Assembly: GCA_036796255.1 (NCBI GenBank)
Contig: DAIRDH010000057.1
Location: forward strand, 1-20,698
DNA: 20,698 nucleotides
Source: T3Sed10-241 sp036796255
GTDB lineage: Bacteria; Bacteroidota; Bacteroidia; Flavobacteriales_D; Cryomorphaceae
Direction: 5' to 3'
Shown: piece by piece, positions 1 through 6,462 of the stretch
Layout: each line of letters opens with the position of its first letter
Numbering within the stretch: the first letter of the stretch is position 1
The notes under the pieces: generated by a model
What the model was told of the DNA's origin: nothing
The model's input: the letters and a program-made list of their open reading frames with translations, nothing else
The model's database searches: none
Program-made: the position numbers and the translations under genes

Positions 1-824
1 CCATCGGCATCTTTCTTGAAAAAAAGCGGCCCAGAAAGTACAGCCTCAACCTGCGTTTGGGCATAACGGTCAAGTCCAAAACCACCGCCATCTTCATTGG
101 CAAAACCGGAAGTGAGGATGTCGACACCACCAAAATACTGGCTGGTAGCACCCCGTGTTGTAATGGCAATTACACCACCTGTAACGTCTCCGTAGCTGGC
201 TGGAATTCCACCAGTCATAACCTGTACTTCCTCAATACCAGCCTTAGGCAGCTGGGTAGATCCCCTTACCTTAATACCATCAATGTAATAGAAGGTGTTG
301 TCTTCGCGTGCGCCGCGAATAGAAACTCCGTCTTCATTGCTCTGCACACCTCCAACCGTGGCGGCAACTCCAGTAGCACTTCGCGCTGGGAGCAATTTGA
401 TTTCTTCACGTGACACAGTTCCACCAGATGCGCCGCCGTCTTTATCAATCAGTGGCACAGAATATTCAATAACTTCAAATTCATCGAGCTTTATACCCGC
501 CTCAAGCTTGATGTTGACGAAAGTGATTTTCTCATTTCTGATCACCACATCGGTAATCTTCTGACTGTTGTAACCTACAAAAGATACTAAAACAGTGTAT
601 CCGCTTCCTGGAGGTATTGGCTTGAGCACATAGTTTCCATCAAAATCTGTGGTTCCTCCAACTTGACGCTCGCCATTCTGAATAACTACGTTAACAAATG
701 GGAGTGGCTCACCCGTTTCAGCATCTGTAAGCTTTCCTCTAAGTTCACCAGAACCTACTTGTGCAAGTAACGTAGTGGATGATAAAAGGGATATTAATCC
801 CAGCAGGTAAAGACATCTAATCAT
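1..824 (-). CDS. TonB-dependent receptor, N-terminal part (runs off the left edge)
   Basis: Reading the minus strand from the ATG at 824, about 274 codons stay open to the window edge, so the C-terminal barrel is missing. Residues 1-22 form a signal peptide ending LLAQ. Residues about 26-110 match a carboxypeptidase-regulatory-like beta-sandwich (GKLTDAETGEPLPFVNVVI, then DFDGNY and SFVGY), the usual N-terminal extension of Bacteroidota TonB receptors. From about residue 130 comes the plug domain, with SIRGAREDNTFYYIDGIKV and GGIPASYGDVTGGVIAITT. The protein should sit in the outer membrane and import an unknown substrate using TonB energy. No SusD-like partner is visible and nothing here indicates the ligand. 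A weak -7-like box (TATATTTA, complement 868-875) lies upstream. The family is secure; the substrate is unknown. Confidence 0.88.
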   Translation of the reverse strand, partial: MIRCLYLLGLISLLSSTTLLAQVGSGELRGKLTDAETGEPLPFVNVVIQNGERQVGGTTDFDGNYVLKPIPPGSGYTVLVSFVGYNSQKITDVVIRNEKITFVNIKLEAGIKLDEFEVIEYSVPLIDKDGGASGGTVSREEIKLLPARSATGVAATVGGVQSNEDGVSIRGAREDNTFYYIDGIKVRGSTQLPKAGIEEVQVMTGGIPASYGDVTGGVIAITTRGATSQYFGGVDILTSGFANEDGGGFGLDRYAQTQVEAVLSGPLFFKKDAD

Positions 825-1122
825 AGATCGCGGATTACGTATTTTTAACAATTTCGCAACAAGGCGGTAAATATATAGATTTTTGATTCACCCGACCAAG
901 CCTGATTTTCCATGATTATTTTATTCTCAGTTTGGTCGAATCGCCAAGATTGCTGCAAAACAATTGTTAACGACTTCACAAATAACTTACAATGGTTATC
1001 TGATTCACCCCCCTGAGGGATGTAATTTATTTTAACAAATTTATTGGCCATCCTTGGATTCACAAATCAGACTCAGCACTAAACTTTCCAGCAACATTGC
1101 ATTAACATCGCCATAGATGGAA
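825..1122. other. AT-rich intergenic spacer with no supported gene
   Basis: These 298 bases separate the TonB receptor start from the end of the small secreted protein gene. An open frame on the minus strand (845-1063) has no recognisable family or signal sequence, so I do not call it. The decamer TGATTCACCC occurs twice, at 884-893 and 1001-1010, and a short CCC-CTGA-GGG hairpin overlaps the second copy. The left part probably carries the receptor promoter and 5' leader. Confidence 0.5.
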
Positions 1123-1437
1123 TTATCTGCCCTTGGGTTTTTTGGTAAATAGTCTTTGCAAAAAAGTGCTTTGATGCTTGTCCTTCTTCATCCTGTCCGC
1201 CTTCTTCTTGCTCTTCTTCATTCGCTTCTGCGTCTCTTTGGTCTGAATCTCCATGTGTTGCTTGAGCTTCTCGTCAATTTTATCGGCACGCTCTTGGTCG
1301 CGATCATCCTGAAGCTCCATGAATTCCTTGTACTGCTTCTTTGTACTTTTCTTTTTTTCCTGCGCCGACAATTCATTTACCGAAAGGGTAGCCAGCAATA
1401 AGGCCGTAATATATATTGTAAATTTGCGTTGATACAT
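1123..1437 (-). CDS. Small secreted lysine-rich protein of unknown function
   Basis: The product has 104 residues. Residues 1-26 form a signal peptide (hydrophobic core ITALLLATLSV, cleavage near LSAQ), so it should be exported. The mature part is strongly basic and rich in Lys, Glu, Asp, Gln and Arg, with few hydrophobics, and probably forms a charged helix or coiled coil between residues about 35 and 90. There is no Cys in the mature chain and no recognised domain. It is divergent from the Rieske-like lipoprotein gene, whose likely start is only about 30 bases away. A near-match to the -7 box (TATCTTTC on the minus strand, within the first codons of the neighbour) could drive it. I cannot assign a function; it may be a small periplasmic or surface-associated nucleic-acid- or polyanion-binding protein. 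Confidence 0.6.
   Translation of the reverse strand: MYQRKFTIYITALLLATLSVNELSAQEKKKSTKKQYKEFMELQDDRDQERADKIDEKLKQHMEIQTKETQKRMKKSKKKADRMKKDKHQSTFLQRLFTKKPKGR
1419..1426 (+). promoter_or_regulatory. -7 box (TAAATTTG) for the Rieske-like lipoprotein gene
   Basis: TAAATTTG is a full match to the Bacteroidota -7 consensus TAnnTTTG. It lies inside the first codons of the divergent gene and would start transcription near 1430-1433. That makes a TTG start at 1429 unlikely and leaves the ATGs at 1447 and 1468. No good -33 TTG was seen, so the call is tentative. Confidence 0.4.
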
Positions 1438-1467
1438 GGCAATTATATGTTTAATTCGAAGCTTCTA

Positions 1468-1911
1468 ATGTACCGAAAGATACTCTTCTACCTACCCATT
1501 TTCGGTTTAATCTTGTTTATACTCACTTCCTGCAATGATGATGAGGAGTTGAATCAGGTGCCGGTTGTTCCTGTGAACCTCTCAATTAGTTTGGATCTAC
1601 CTCTTTACCAGACCCTCCAGAATCCGGGAGGATGGGTATATCTCAACGGTGGCTCAATGGGTATTATAGTATACCGCATAGGTCCTGATGAATTCAGCGC
1701 TTTTGACCGACATTGCACTTTTCAGGTGGAGAGCCAATGCCAAATCGCCATGGACGAAGAAAGCAATGTAAGCGCGGTGGATTATACCTGCTGTAATTCT
1801 GTCTTCAACATGCTGGATGGTGGGCCTATGTCTGGGCCGGCGAGGCGCCCCTTGAGACGTATGCAAACCAACTTTAACGTCAACACCAATACCTTACTTA
1901 TTAATAACTAA
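1468..1911 (+). CDS. Rieske-like fold lipoprotein with a cysteine-only motif
   Basis: From the ATG at 1468 the product has 147 residues. It starts with a lipoprotein signal (MYRKILFYLPIFGLILFIL, then lipobox LTSC with Cys22), so it should be lipid-anchored. The ATG at 1447 would add seven residues and is possible. The rest resembles the small Rieske-type domain proteins of Bacteroidota: FDRHCTF, a Cys eight residues later, then DYTCCNSVFNMLDGGPMSGPARRPL, which aligns with the CxCHGSxFDLxxGxxxxGPAxxPL region of Rieske proteins. The two histidines that ligate a [2Fe-2S] cluster (CxH and CxxH) are absent; four cysteines remain near those places. The protein may have lost the cluster, bind another metal through four Cys, or keep only the fold. 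It converges with ahcY, with a hairpin between them. Confidence 0.72.
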   Translation: MYRKILFYLPIFGLILFILTSCNDDEELNQVPVVPVNLSISLDLPLYQTLQNPGGWVYLNGGSMGIIVYRIGPDEFSAFDRHCTFQVESQCQIAMDEESNVSAVDYTCCNSVFNMLDGGPMSGPARRPLRRMQTNFNVNTNTLLINN

Positions 1912-1937
1912 AAGGCTCCACCTTTCGGTGAAGCCTT
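1912..1937. terminator. Bidirectional hairpin terminator between the Rieske-like gene and ahcY
   Basis: AAGGCTCCACC (1912-1922) pairs with GGTGAAGCCTT (1927-1937) with one mismatch around a TTTC loop. It starts immediately after the stop codon of the plus-strand gene and lies 27 bases beyond the ahcY stop. On the minus strand the stem ends in TTTT; on the plus strand the U-tract is poor, so it should work better for ahcY. Confidence 0.65.
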
Positions 1938-1964
1938 CTGATTGTTACAATAATAATACCCTGT

Positions 1965-3281
1965 TTAATAACGGTATGTGTCTGGCTTGAAAGGTCCTTT
2001 AACCTCCACTCCAATATAGTCTGCCTGGTCTTTCGTAAGCGTTTCGAGTTCTACACCAATTTTAGAAAGGTGTAGCATAGCCACTTTTTCATCGAGGTGC
2101 TTGGGCAAGGTGTATACTTCGTTCTGGTAGCTTCCTCCATTGTTCCACAATTCCATTTGAGCCAACGTTTGGTTGGTAAATGAATTGGACATTACGAATG
2201 AAGGGTGACCAGTAGCACAACCAAGATTCACAAGGCGACCTTCAGCCAGCAGAATGATATCTTTGCCTTCAATGGTGTACATATCCACCTGCGGCTTGAT
2301 AGTCACTTTGCTTGCACCGTATTTGGTGTTGAGCCATGACACGTCAATCTCATTGTCAAAGTGGCCAATGTTGCACACGATCACTTTATCTTTCATCGCT
2401 TCAAAGTGCTCGCCGCGAATGATATCCTTGTTTCCGGTGGCAGTAACTACAATGTCCACATCTCCTACCACATCGGCCATGCGTTTTACTGCGTAGCCAT
2501 CCATTGCAGCCTGGAGTGCACATATGGGGTCAACTTCAGTCACGATAACACGTGCTCCGGCTCCACGCAATGAAGCAGCTGAACCTTTACCCACGTCACC
2601 ATAACCAGCCACCACTGCAACTTTACCAGCCATCATGATATCTGTAGCGCGGCGTATAGCATCTACAAGAGACTCCTTGCAGCCGTATTTGTTGTCAAAT
2701 TTCGACTTGGTTACCGAATCGTTAACGTTGATTGCTGGCATGGGCAGGGTGCCTTTGCGCATACGCTCGTACAAGCGGTGCACACCAGTAGTGGTCTCTT
2801 CAGAGATACCACGAACGCCGGCCACCAGCTCAGGATAGTTGTCTAAAACCATGTTGGTAAGGTCACCACCATCATCGAGGATCATATTCAGGGGCTGTCC
2901 ATCGGCAAAGAAAAGCGTCTGCTCGATGCACCAATCAAACTCTTCGGCAGTTTGGCCTTTCCAGGCGTAAACCGGAATACCAGCGGCAGCGATGGCTGCT
3001 GCGGCATGGTCTTGTGTAGAAAAAATATTGCAGCTCGACCATGTAACCTCAGCACCAAGCTCGGCAAGCGTCTCAATCAATACAGCAGTCTGTATAGTCA
3101 TGTGCAGACATCCTGCAATTCTGGCTCCCTTCAGTGGCTTCTTCGCTCCATACTCCTCTCTCAGCGCCATAAGCCCTGGCATTTCAGCCTCGGCCAATCG
3201 TATCTCTTTTCGACCCCACTCGGCCAGGTTGATGTCCTTTACTTTATAAGGTAACCTTTTTGTTTCAGCAGAATTGCTCAT
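1965..3281 (-). CDS. ahcY: Adenosylhomocysteinase (SAH hydrolase)
   Basis: This 438-residue cytosolic enzyme reversibly splits S-adenosylhomocysteine into adenosine and homocysteine, removing the inhibitory product of SAM-dependent methylation. Full-length family features are present: the substrate-binding region with CLHMTIQTAVLIETL (58-72), WSSCNIFSTQDHAAAA (81-96) and NVNDSVTKSKFDN (185-197), the NAD-binding glycine motif GYGDVG (226-231), and the C-terminal KPDTYRY, whose Lys and Tyr reach the NAD of a neighbouring subunit. The start MSNSAETKRLPYKVKDI is typical of Bacteroidota members. The gene is alone in its transcription unit, with a -7 box at 3310-3317 on its strand and a hairpin after the stop. 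Its pathway partner metK is in the same window (17022-18320) but on the other strand and not co-transcribed. Confidence 0.98.
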   Translation of the reverse strand: MSNSAETKRLPYKVKDINLAEWGRKEIRLAEAEMPGLMALREEYGAKKPLKGARIAGCLHMTIQTAVLIETLAELGAEVTWSSCNIFSTQDHAAAAIAAAGIPVYAWKGQTAEEFDWCIEQTLFFADGQPLNMILDDGGDLTNMVLDNYPELVAGVRGISEETTTGVHRLYERMRKGTLPMPAINVNDSVTKSKFDNKYGCKESLVDAIRRATDIMMAGKVAVVAGYGDVGKGSAASLRGAGARVIVTEVDPICALQAAMDGYAVKRMADVVGDVDIVVTATGNKDIIRGEHFEAMKDKVIVCNIGHFDNEIDVSWLNTKYGASKVTIKPQVDMYTIEGKDIILLAEGRLVNLGCATGHPSFVMSNSFTNQTLAQMELWNNGGSYQNEVYTLPKHLDEKVAMLHLSKIGVELETLTKDQADYIGVEVKGPFKPDTYRY

Positions 3282-3309
3282 TACTTTAACGTGTTTTTAA
3301 AATTTGCCA

Positions 3310-3317
3310 CAAAGATA
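3310..3317 (-). promoter_or_regulatory. -7 box (TATCTTTG) of the ahcY promoter
   Basis: TATCTTTG on the minus strand is a full match to TAnnTTTG and would start transcription about 20-25 bases before the ahcY ATG. No clean TTTG is present at the -33 distance. That leaves too little leader for a riboswitch, so no SAH- or SAM-sensing element is expected here. Confidence 0.55.
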
Positions 3318-3369
3318 CAAATTAAACATGCAGCCTTAAAGCCGTGCATTCCGCTCAAGGCAAATGAAC

Positions 3370-3377
3370 TACCTTTG
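3370..3377 (+). promoter_or_regulatory. -7 box (TACCTTTG) directly before the phosphopantetheinyl transferase start
   Basis: TACCTTTG matches TAnnTTTG and ends only four bases before the ATG at 3382. With the usual spacing of this promoter class, transcription would begin at or within a base or two of the ATG, giving a leaderless or nearly leaderless mRNA. No clear -33 element is seen. The same octamer precedes the next gene. Confidence 0.5.
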
Positions 3378-3381
3378 ACCC

Positions 3382-3990
3382 ATGCCCTTGGTTTACTACC
3401 ACAATTCAGAAGGCAGAGAGGTCGGCGTATGGCGCGCGGACGAGCCTGAGGAGTTTTTTGCGGAAGCGCTTCACGCCGCCCGCTTTTCAATATGCGACGG
3501 CAATGCAATTGCCCATCCGGAAAAGAGGTTGCAGTGGTTTGCTTCACGTTACCTCCTCGCCACCCTATACCCAGACCCGATCACCCGGTACCTAGGCCGC
3601 AAGCCTCAACTTTACAAAGGCCCTGAGCTGTCCATAAGCCACTCTAAGCGATTGGTGGGCGTGATGATTGGCGCCAAAATCGCAGGAATTGACCTGCAGT
3701 GGGCCGACCCCAAGCTTGAAGTGGTGGCAGAAAAGTTCCTTTGCGACAACGATTTAAACGTATTTAACGCCATTCCCAGCCTTCAAAGGCTTACCATGAT
3801 CTGGGCGGTGAAAGAAGCTGTTTTTAAGCATTATGGCACCGGGCTGCCTTTTCGGCAAATAGCGCTAACTGCTTACGACGAAGACCACAAGGAAGCCCAG
3901 GTTCGCGTGTTCCGAAAGGAAAAATACCATGTGCACCGCATTGCTATAGCCGAGGTAGAAGAAACCATTGTGGCTTTTTTGATTGATTAG
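3382..3990 (+). CDS. 4'-phosphopantetheinyl transferase superfamily protein
   Basis: The 202-residue product belongs to the Sfp/AcpS-like superfamily, which transfers the phosphopantetheine arm of CoA to a serine of carrier proteins. Visible motifs are ISHS (85-88), GIDLQ (102-106) and WAVKEAVFKHYG (141-152), corresponding to the CoA-binding His-Ser, the metal-binding Asp (Asp104) with its GxDxE context, and the W..KEA..K motif with Glu145. Position 106 is Gln where many family members have an acidic residue, so metal coordination may differ. Length is that of a single-domain Sfp-type enzyme. No acyl- or peptidyl-carrier gene is nearby, so the partner may be the fatty-acid ACP or a secondary-metabolite carrier. 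It is followed 22 bases later by the GGGP-synthase homologue, which has its own -7 box. Confidence 0.85.
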   Translation: MPLVYYHNSEGREVGVWRADEPEEFFAEALHAARFSICDGNAIAHPEKRLQWFASRYLLATLYPDPITRYLGRKPQLYKGPELSISHSKRLVGVMIGAKIAGIDLQWADPKLEVVAEKFLCDNDLNVFNAIPSLQRLTMIWAVKEAVFKHYGTGLPFRQIALTAYDEDHKEAQVRVFRKEKYHVHRIAIAEVEETIVAFLID

Positions 3991-3999
3991 CTACCTTTG
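3968..3999 (+). promoter_or_regulatory. Promoter (TTG-N21-TACCTTTG) for the GGGP synthase gene
   Basis: TTG at 3968-3970 and TACCTTTG at 3992-3999 are separated by 21 bases, which fits the Bacteroidota -33/-7 architecture. It straddles the end of the phosphopantetheinyl transferase gene. Transcription would start about eight bases before the ATG at 4013, supporting that start over an upstream TTG in the same frame at 3983. Confidence 0.5.
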
Positions 4000-4012
4000 G
4001 CGGCAGTCGACA

Positions 4013-4753
4013 ATGGGCATTATAGAACATATCAATAGCAACCGTAAGGCGGGCCGCAGGCTGCTTGCGCAGCTCATCGACCCCGATGATGTACTGGCGG
4101 TGGATGTACTGCTCGACCTTGCCGCACATGCCGAAAAGGTGGGCGTAGATTACTTCCTCCTTGGTGGAAGCATGATTACTGCGCCACAAGATTTTGATGT
4201 GGTAAGTGCCTTAAAACAAGTGAGTAAAATTCCAATCATCACCTTTCCATCCTCCCCTGCCCAATTGCACGCCGATGCAGATGGAGTTCTATTCTTGTCG
4301 CTTATTAGCGGACGTAATCCGGAGTTTCTAATTGGACATCATGTGACTGCGGCGCCTTTATTGCGCAAGATGAACACTGAAGTTATCCCAACCGGATATG
4401 TGCTGGTAGAATGCGGTGATGCAACAACCGCCCAATATGTGAGCAATTCCATGCCCATACCTTATAACAAGCCAAACATTGCCGCAGCCACTGCTTACGC
4501 CGGGCAATTGCTCGGCTTGAAAATGATCTATCTCGATGCTGGCAGTGGGGCTGATAAGCCCATAAGTACCGAAATGGTGCGCGCAGTGCGCAACTGGATC
4601 GATGTACCCCTTGTGGTGGGAGGTGGAATACGCTCATCACTTGAAGCCTCTGCCCTGACGGAGGCCGGAGCGGATATGCTCGTGGTGGGAAACGGTGTCT
4701 GGAAAAATCCTGAATTGCTCTCTTCTCTGTCCAATGCATTAAATAAGGTATGA
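4013..4753 (+). CDS. Geranylgeranylglyceryl phosphate synthase family protein
   Basis: The product has 246 residues from the ATG at 4013. It is a (beta/alpha)8-barrel prenyltransferase of the GGGPS/PcrB family, which joins a polyprenyl diphosphate to sn-glycerol-1-phosphate through an ether bond. Seen motifs: QLIDPDD (20-26, metal-binding Asp), LLGGSM (49-54), FPSS (78-81), LSLISGRNP (95-103), YLDAGSGA (173-180, phosphate-binding region), GGGIRS (203-208) and GNG (226-228). These match the group found in Bacteroidota as well as Archaea. The final product in these bacteria is not established from sequence. Its TGA overlaps the ATG of the ThiE-like gene (ATGA), so the two are translationally coupled. 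Family call is strong; prenyl chain length cannot be read from the sequence with confidence. Confidence 0.92.
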   Translation: MGIIEHINSNRKAGRRLLAQLIDPDDVLAVDVLLDLAAHAEKVGVDYFLLGGSMITAPQDFDVVSALKQVSKIPIITFPSSPAQLHADADGVLFLSLISGRNPEFLIGHHVTAAPLLRKMNTEVIPTGYVLVECGDATTAQYVSNSMPIPYNKPNIAAATAYAGQLLGLKMIYLDAGSGADKPISTEMVRAVRNWIDVPLVVGGGIRSSLEASALTEAGADMLVVGNGVWKNPELLSSLSNALNKV

Positions 4754-5385
4754 TGGAATTGATAGCGGTATCCAGTTCTCAAAATGTAGAAAATGAGGTT
4801 TCCGAAGTGGTTAAAATGTTCGAATTGGGCCTGACCTATTTTCATGTGCGCAAACCAAAAATGTCGCGCAAAGAGGTACTTGATTATATCAAAGCCATAC
4901 CTGAAGAGTATCACAAAAGATTGGTTTTGCACTCATATCATTCATTGGCAGAACAGCTACACCTGGGCGGAATACATTTAAGCCGTAGCCACCGCAAACG
5001 AAAATGGATGTATAAATTCCGATTGTGGATCAAGCGTAAGATCAATCCCAACCTCATCGTAACCCGGTCATTTCACAAACTGACAGATCTCGGCACCGAC
5101 AAGCGTACCTACACTTATGCCTTCTTAAGTCCTGTGTTTGACAGCGTGTCTCAAAACTCCCTTGGCGGCGGATACAGCAGGCGCGCCCTGCTCATCATGA
5201 TTCCGCAAGCCAGGCAACCCATTTATGCCATGGGCGGTGTACATCCCGATAACCTCGACGCCGTGGCAGAGCTCGGGTTTCCCGGGGCCGTAATGTTGGG
5301 CTCACTTTGGAAAAGCGTCGACCCACCACACGAGATTTTCAAACGGGCGGTTGAAAATGCAAAACGCCTCAGCCCACAATCATAG
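4750..5385 (+). CDS. Divergent ThiE-like (thiamine phosphate synthase family) protein
   Basis: The product has 211 residues and the ThiE/TenI barrel pattern: YFHVRKP (30-36), LVLHSYHSLAEQLHLGGIHLS (58-78), FLSPVFDSVSQNS (125-137), YAMGGV (159-164) and GAVMLGSLW (179-187). Classical ThiE joins HMP-diphosphate and thiazole phosphate to give thiamine phosphate. Here the usual Asn-Asp metal site before the substrate loop reads His-Ser, the GQxD segment reads SRSH, and the TxTK-type phosphate loop reads SVSQN. Catalysis of the standard reaction is therefore doubtful; a TenI-like or novel role is possible. It starts inside the stop codon of the GGGP-synthase homologue. It is convergent with the thiamine-linked lipoprotein gene, but in a separate unit with no TPP riboswitch visible upstream. 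Confidence 0.78.
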   Translation: MMELIAVSSSQNVENEVSEVVKMFELGLTYFHVRKPKMSRKEVLDYIKAIPEEYHKRLVLHSYHSLAEQLHLGGIHLSRSHRKRKWMYKFRLWIKRKINPNLIVTRSFHKLTDLGTDKRTYTYAFLSPVFDSVSQNSLGGGYSRRALLIMIPQARQPIYAMGGVHPDNLDAVAELGFPGAVMLGSLWKSVDPPHEIFKRAVENAKRLSPQS

Positions 5386-5403
5386 TTGAGCTTAAGCGTA
5401 AAC

Positions 5404-6432
5404 CTACTCGTCCAGAATTTCATTGGTAAAGTAGAGCGAGGAAGGCTGCTCTAGTTTTGCCTCATCCACCCGCGACACCCACTGCTGCCAATTTTCCCAA
5501 ACTTCTGATTGCATAAGGCCCCATTCATTGCTTTCAGTGAAAAAAGCGGGCGCGATATCAACCAAAGCCAGGCGAAGCAATGCAGTATCTTGAAAATTCA
5601 CGATTTCTGCCAAAGCATTTAATTCAACTGCCGCCTTTCTTGGACCTGCATTGGTCACCTCGCGGTATCCCTTTTCCATTGCCCTGAGGAATCGGCGGTA
5701 TTTCGAATTGCTCATTGATTTGGATTTCAACGCCATGATTACTGATGAATAGCCATATGGCACCCCATAATCTTCCAGGTGAAATATGTTCAGTTCGACG
5801 CCATCCCTGGTGGCCATGGCACCCTCCCAGTGGGTAAATATCCAAGCGGCATCACCCTGACCTTCCATAAAGGCATCCCAGACTTTGAGCCTTCCCGGCG
5901 TTTGCACCTGGAAATCGCCATTGCCACCATCATATTGAACCATGGCTTTGAGCACCTCATTTTCGAGCGGTGTATTGTACCCCAGGTATTTCTTGCCTTG
6001 AAGGCCTATTGGAGATGTGATTCCACTGCTGCGCTTTACGCAAAATGCGCTTTGCCCCCTTTGCAGCAAACTGGCTATGGCAATGGCCTGCATACCATCT
6101 GCGGTATCATTAAAAAAGAAAAGATGCTCAGATGGACCGATGGCCAAATCGACTTCAGCATCAAGCAATCGCTTCACGGGCTTCTTCACATAGCCGTCCA
6201 CTTCAGGGCTGAACCACTCGATGTGCAGGTTCTCCTCTTCAAAAAATCCATTCTTCTCCGCCCAAAAGAACCCAGCATGAAGCGCATTTGGACTCCAGTC
6301 AAGGGCGAGAATGAGCGTGTCGGGGACTTCAACAGCCTGCGCTTCCTGATTTTTGGGATTGTGATCTCCGCCACAGCTTATGCAAAAAGCCGCAAATGGG
6401 ATCAGCAAAAGTGATAATCTCATGATTTTCAA
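5404..6432 (-). CDS. ThiY/NMT1-like substrate-binding lipoprotein (thiamine or pyrimidine precursor uptake)
   Basis: The product has 342 residues with a lipoprotein signal (RLSLLLIPFAAF, lipobox CISC, Cys20), so it should be membrane-anchored. The mature chain is an NMT1/THI5-like periplasmic binding fold: LDWSPNALHAGFFWAEKNGF (44-63) corresponds to the LDWTPNxxH signature of ThiY-type proteins, followed by DLAIGPSEHLFFF and QGDAAWIFTHWEG in the places of the ligand-binding lobes. ThiY binds formylaminopyrimidine, a thiamine breakdown product; whether this one binds that, HMP or thiamine cannot be told. It lies 30 bases downstream of the TonB receptor behind the TPP riboswitch. No ThiX permease or ThiZ ATPase is adjacent. 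A second ATG at 6423 would shorten the N-terminus by three residues. Confidence 0.82.
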   Translation of the reverse strand: MKIMRLSLLLIPFAAFCISCGGDHNPKNQEAQAVEVPDTLILALDWSPNALHAGFFWAEKNGFFEEENLHIEWFSPEVDGYVKKPVKRLLDAEVDLAIGPSEHLFFFNDTADGMQAIAIASLLQRGQSAFCVKRSSGITSPIGLQGKKYLGYNTPLENEVLKAMVQYDGGNGDFQVQTPGRLKVWDAFMEGQGDAAWIFTHWEGAMATRDGVELNIFHLEDYGVPYGYSSVIMALKSKSMSNSKYRRFLRAMEKGYREVTNAGPRKAAVELNALAEIVNFQDTALLRLALVDIAPAFFTESNEWGLMQSEVWENWQQWVSRVDEAKLEQPSSLYFTNEILDE

Positions 6433-6462
6433 TTTTTAAGAATACTATTGGTATGGCCTTGG

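Noticed and set aside
845..1063. Open frame of 72 codons on the minus strand in the spacer before the TonB receptor
   Set aside because: No family pattern or signal peptide, AT-rich composition, and it overlaps the likely promoter region of the receptor gene.
3281..3547. Minus-strand frame upstream of ahcY
   Set aside because: It lies opposite the phosphopantetheinyl transferase gene and across the divergent promoter region, and has no family pattern.
4383..4932. Minus-strand frames opposite the GGGP-synthase and ThiE-like genes
   Set aside because: They are antisense shadows of well-supported genes with no domain pattern.
5386..5403. Palindrome GCTTAAGC between the convergent ThiE-like and lipoprotein genes as terminator
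   Set aside because: The stem is too short and AT-rich, and no T-run follows.
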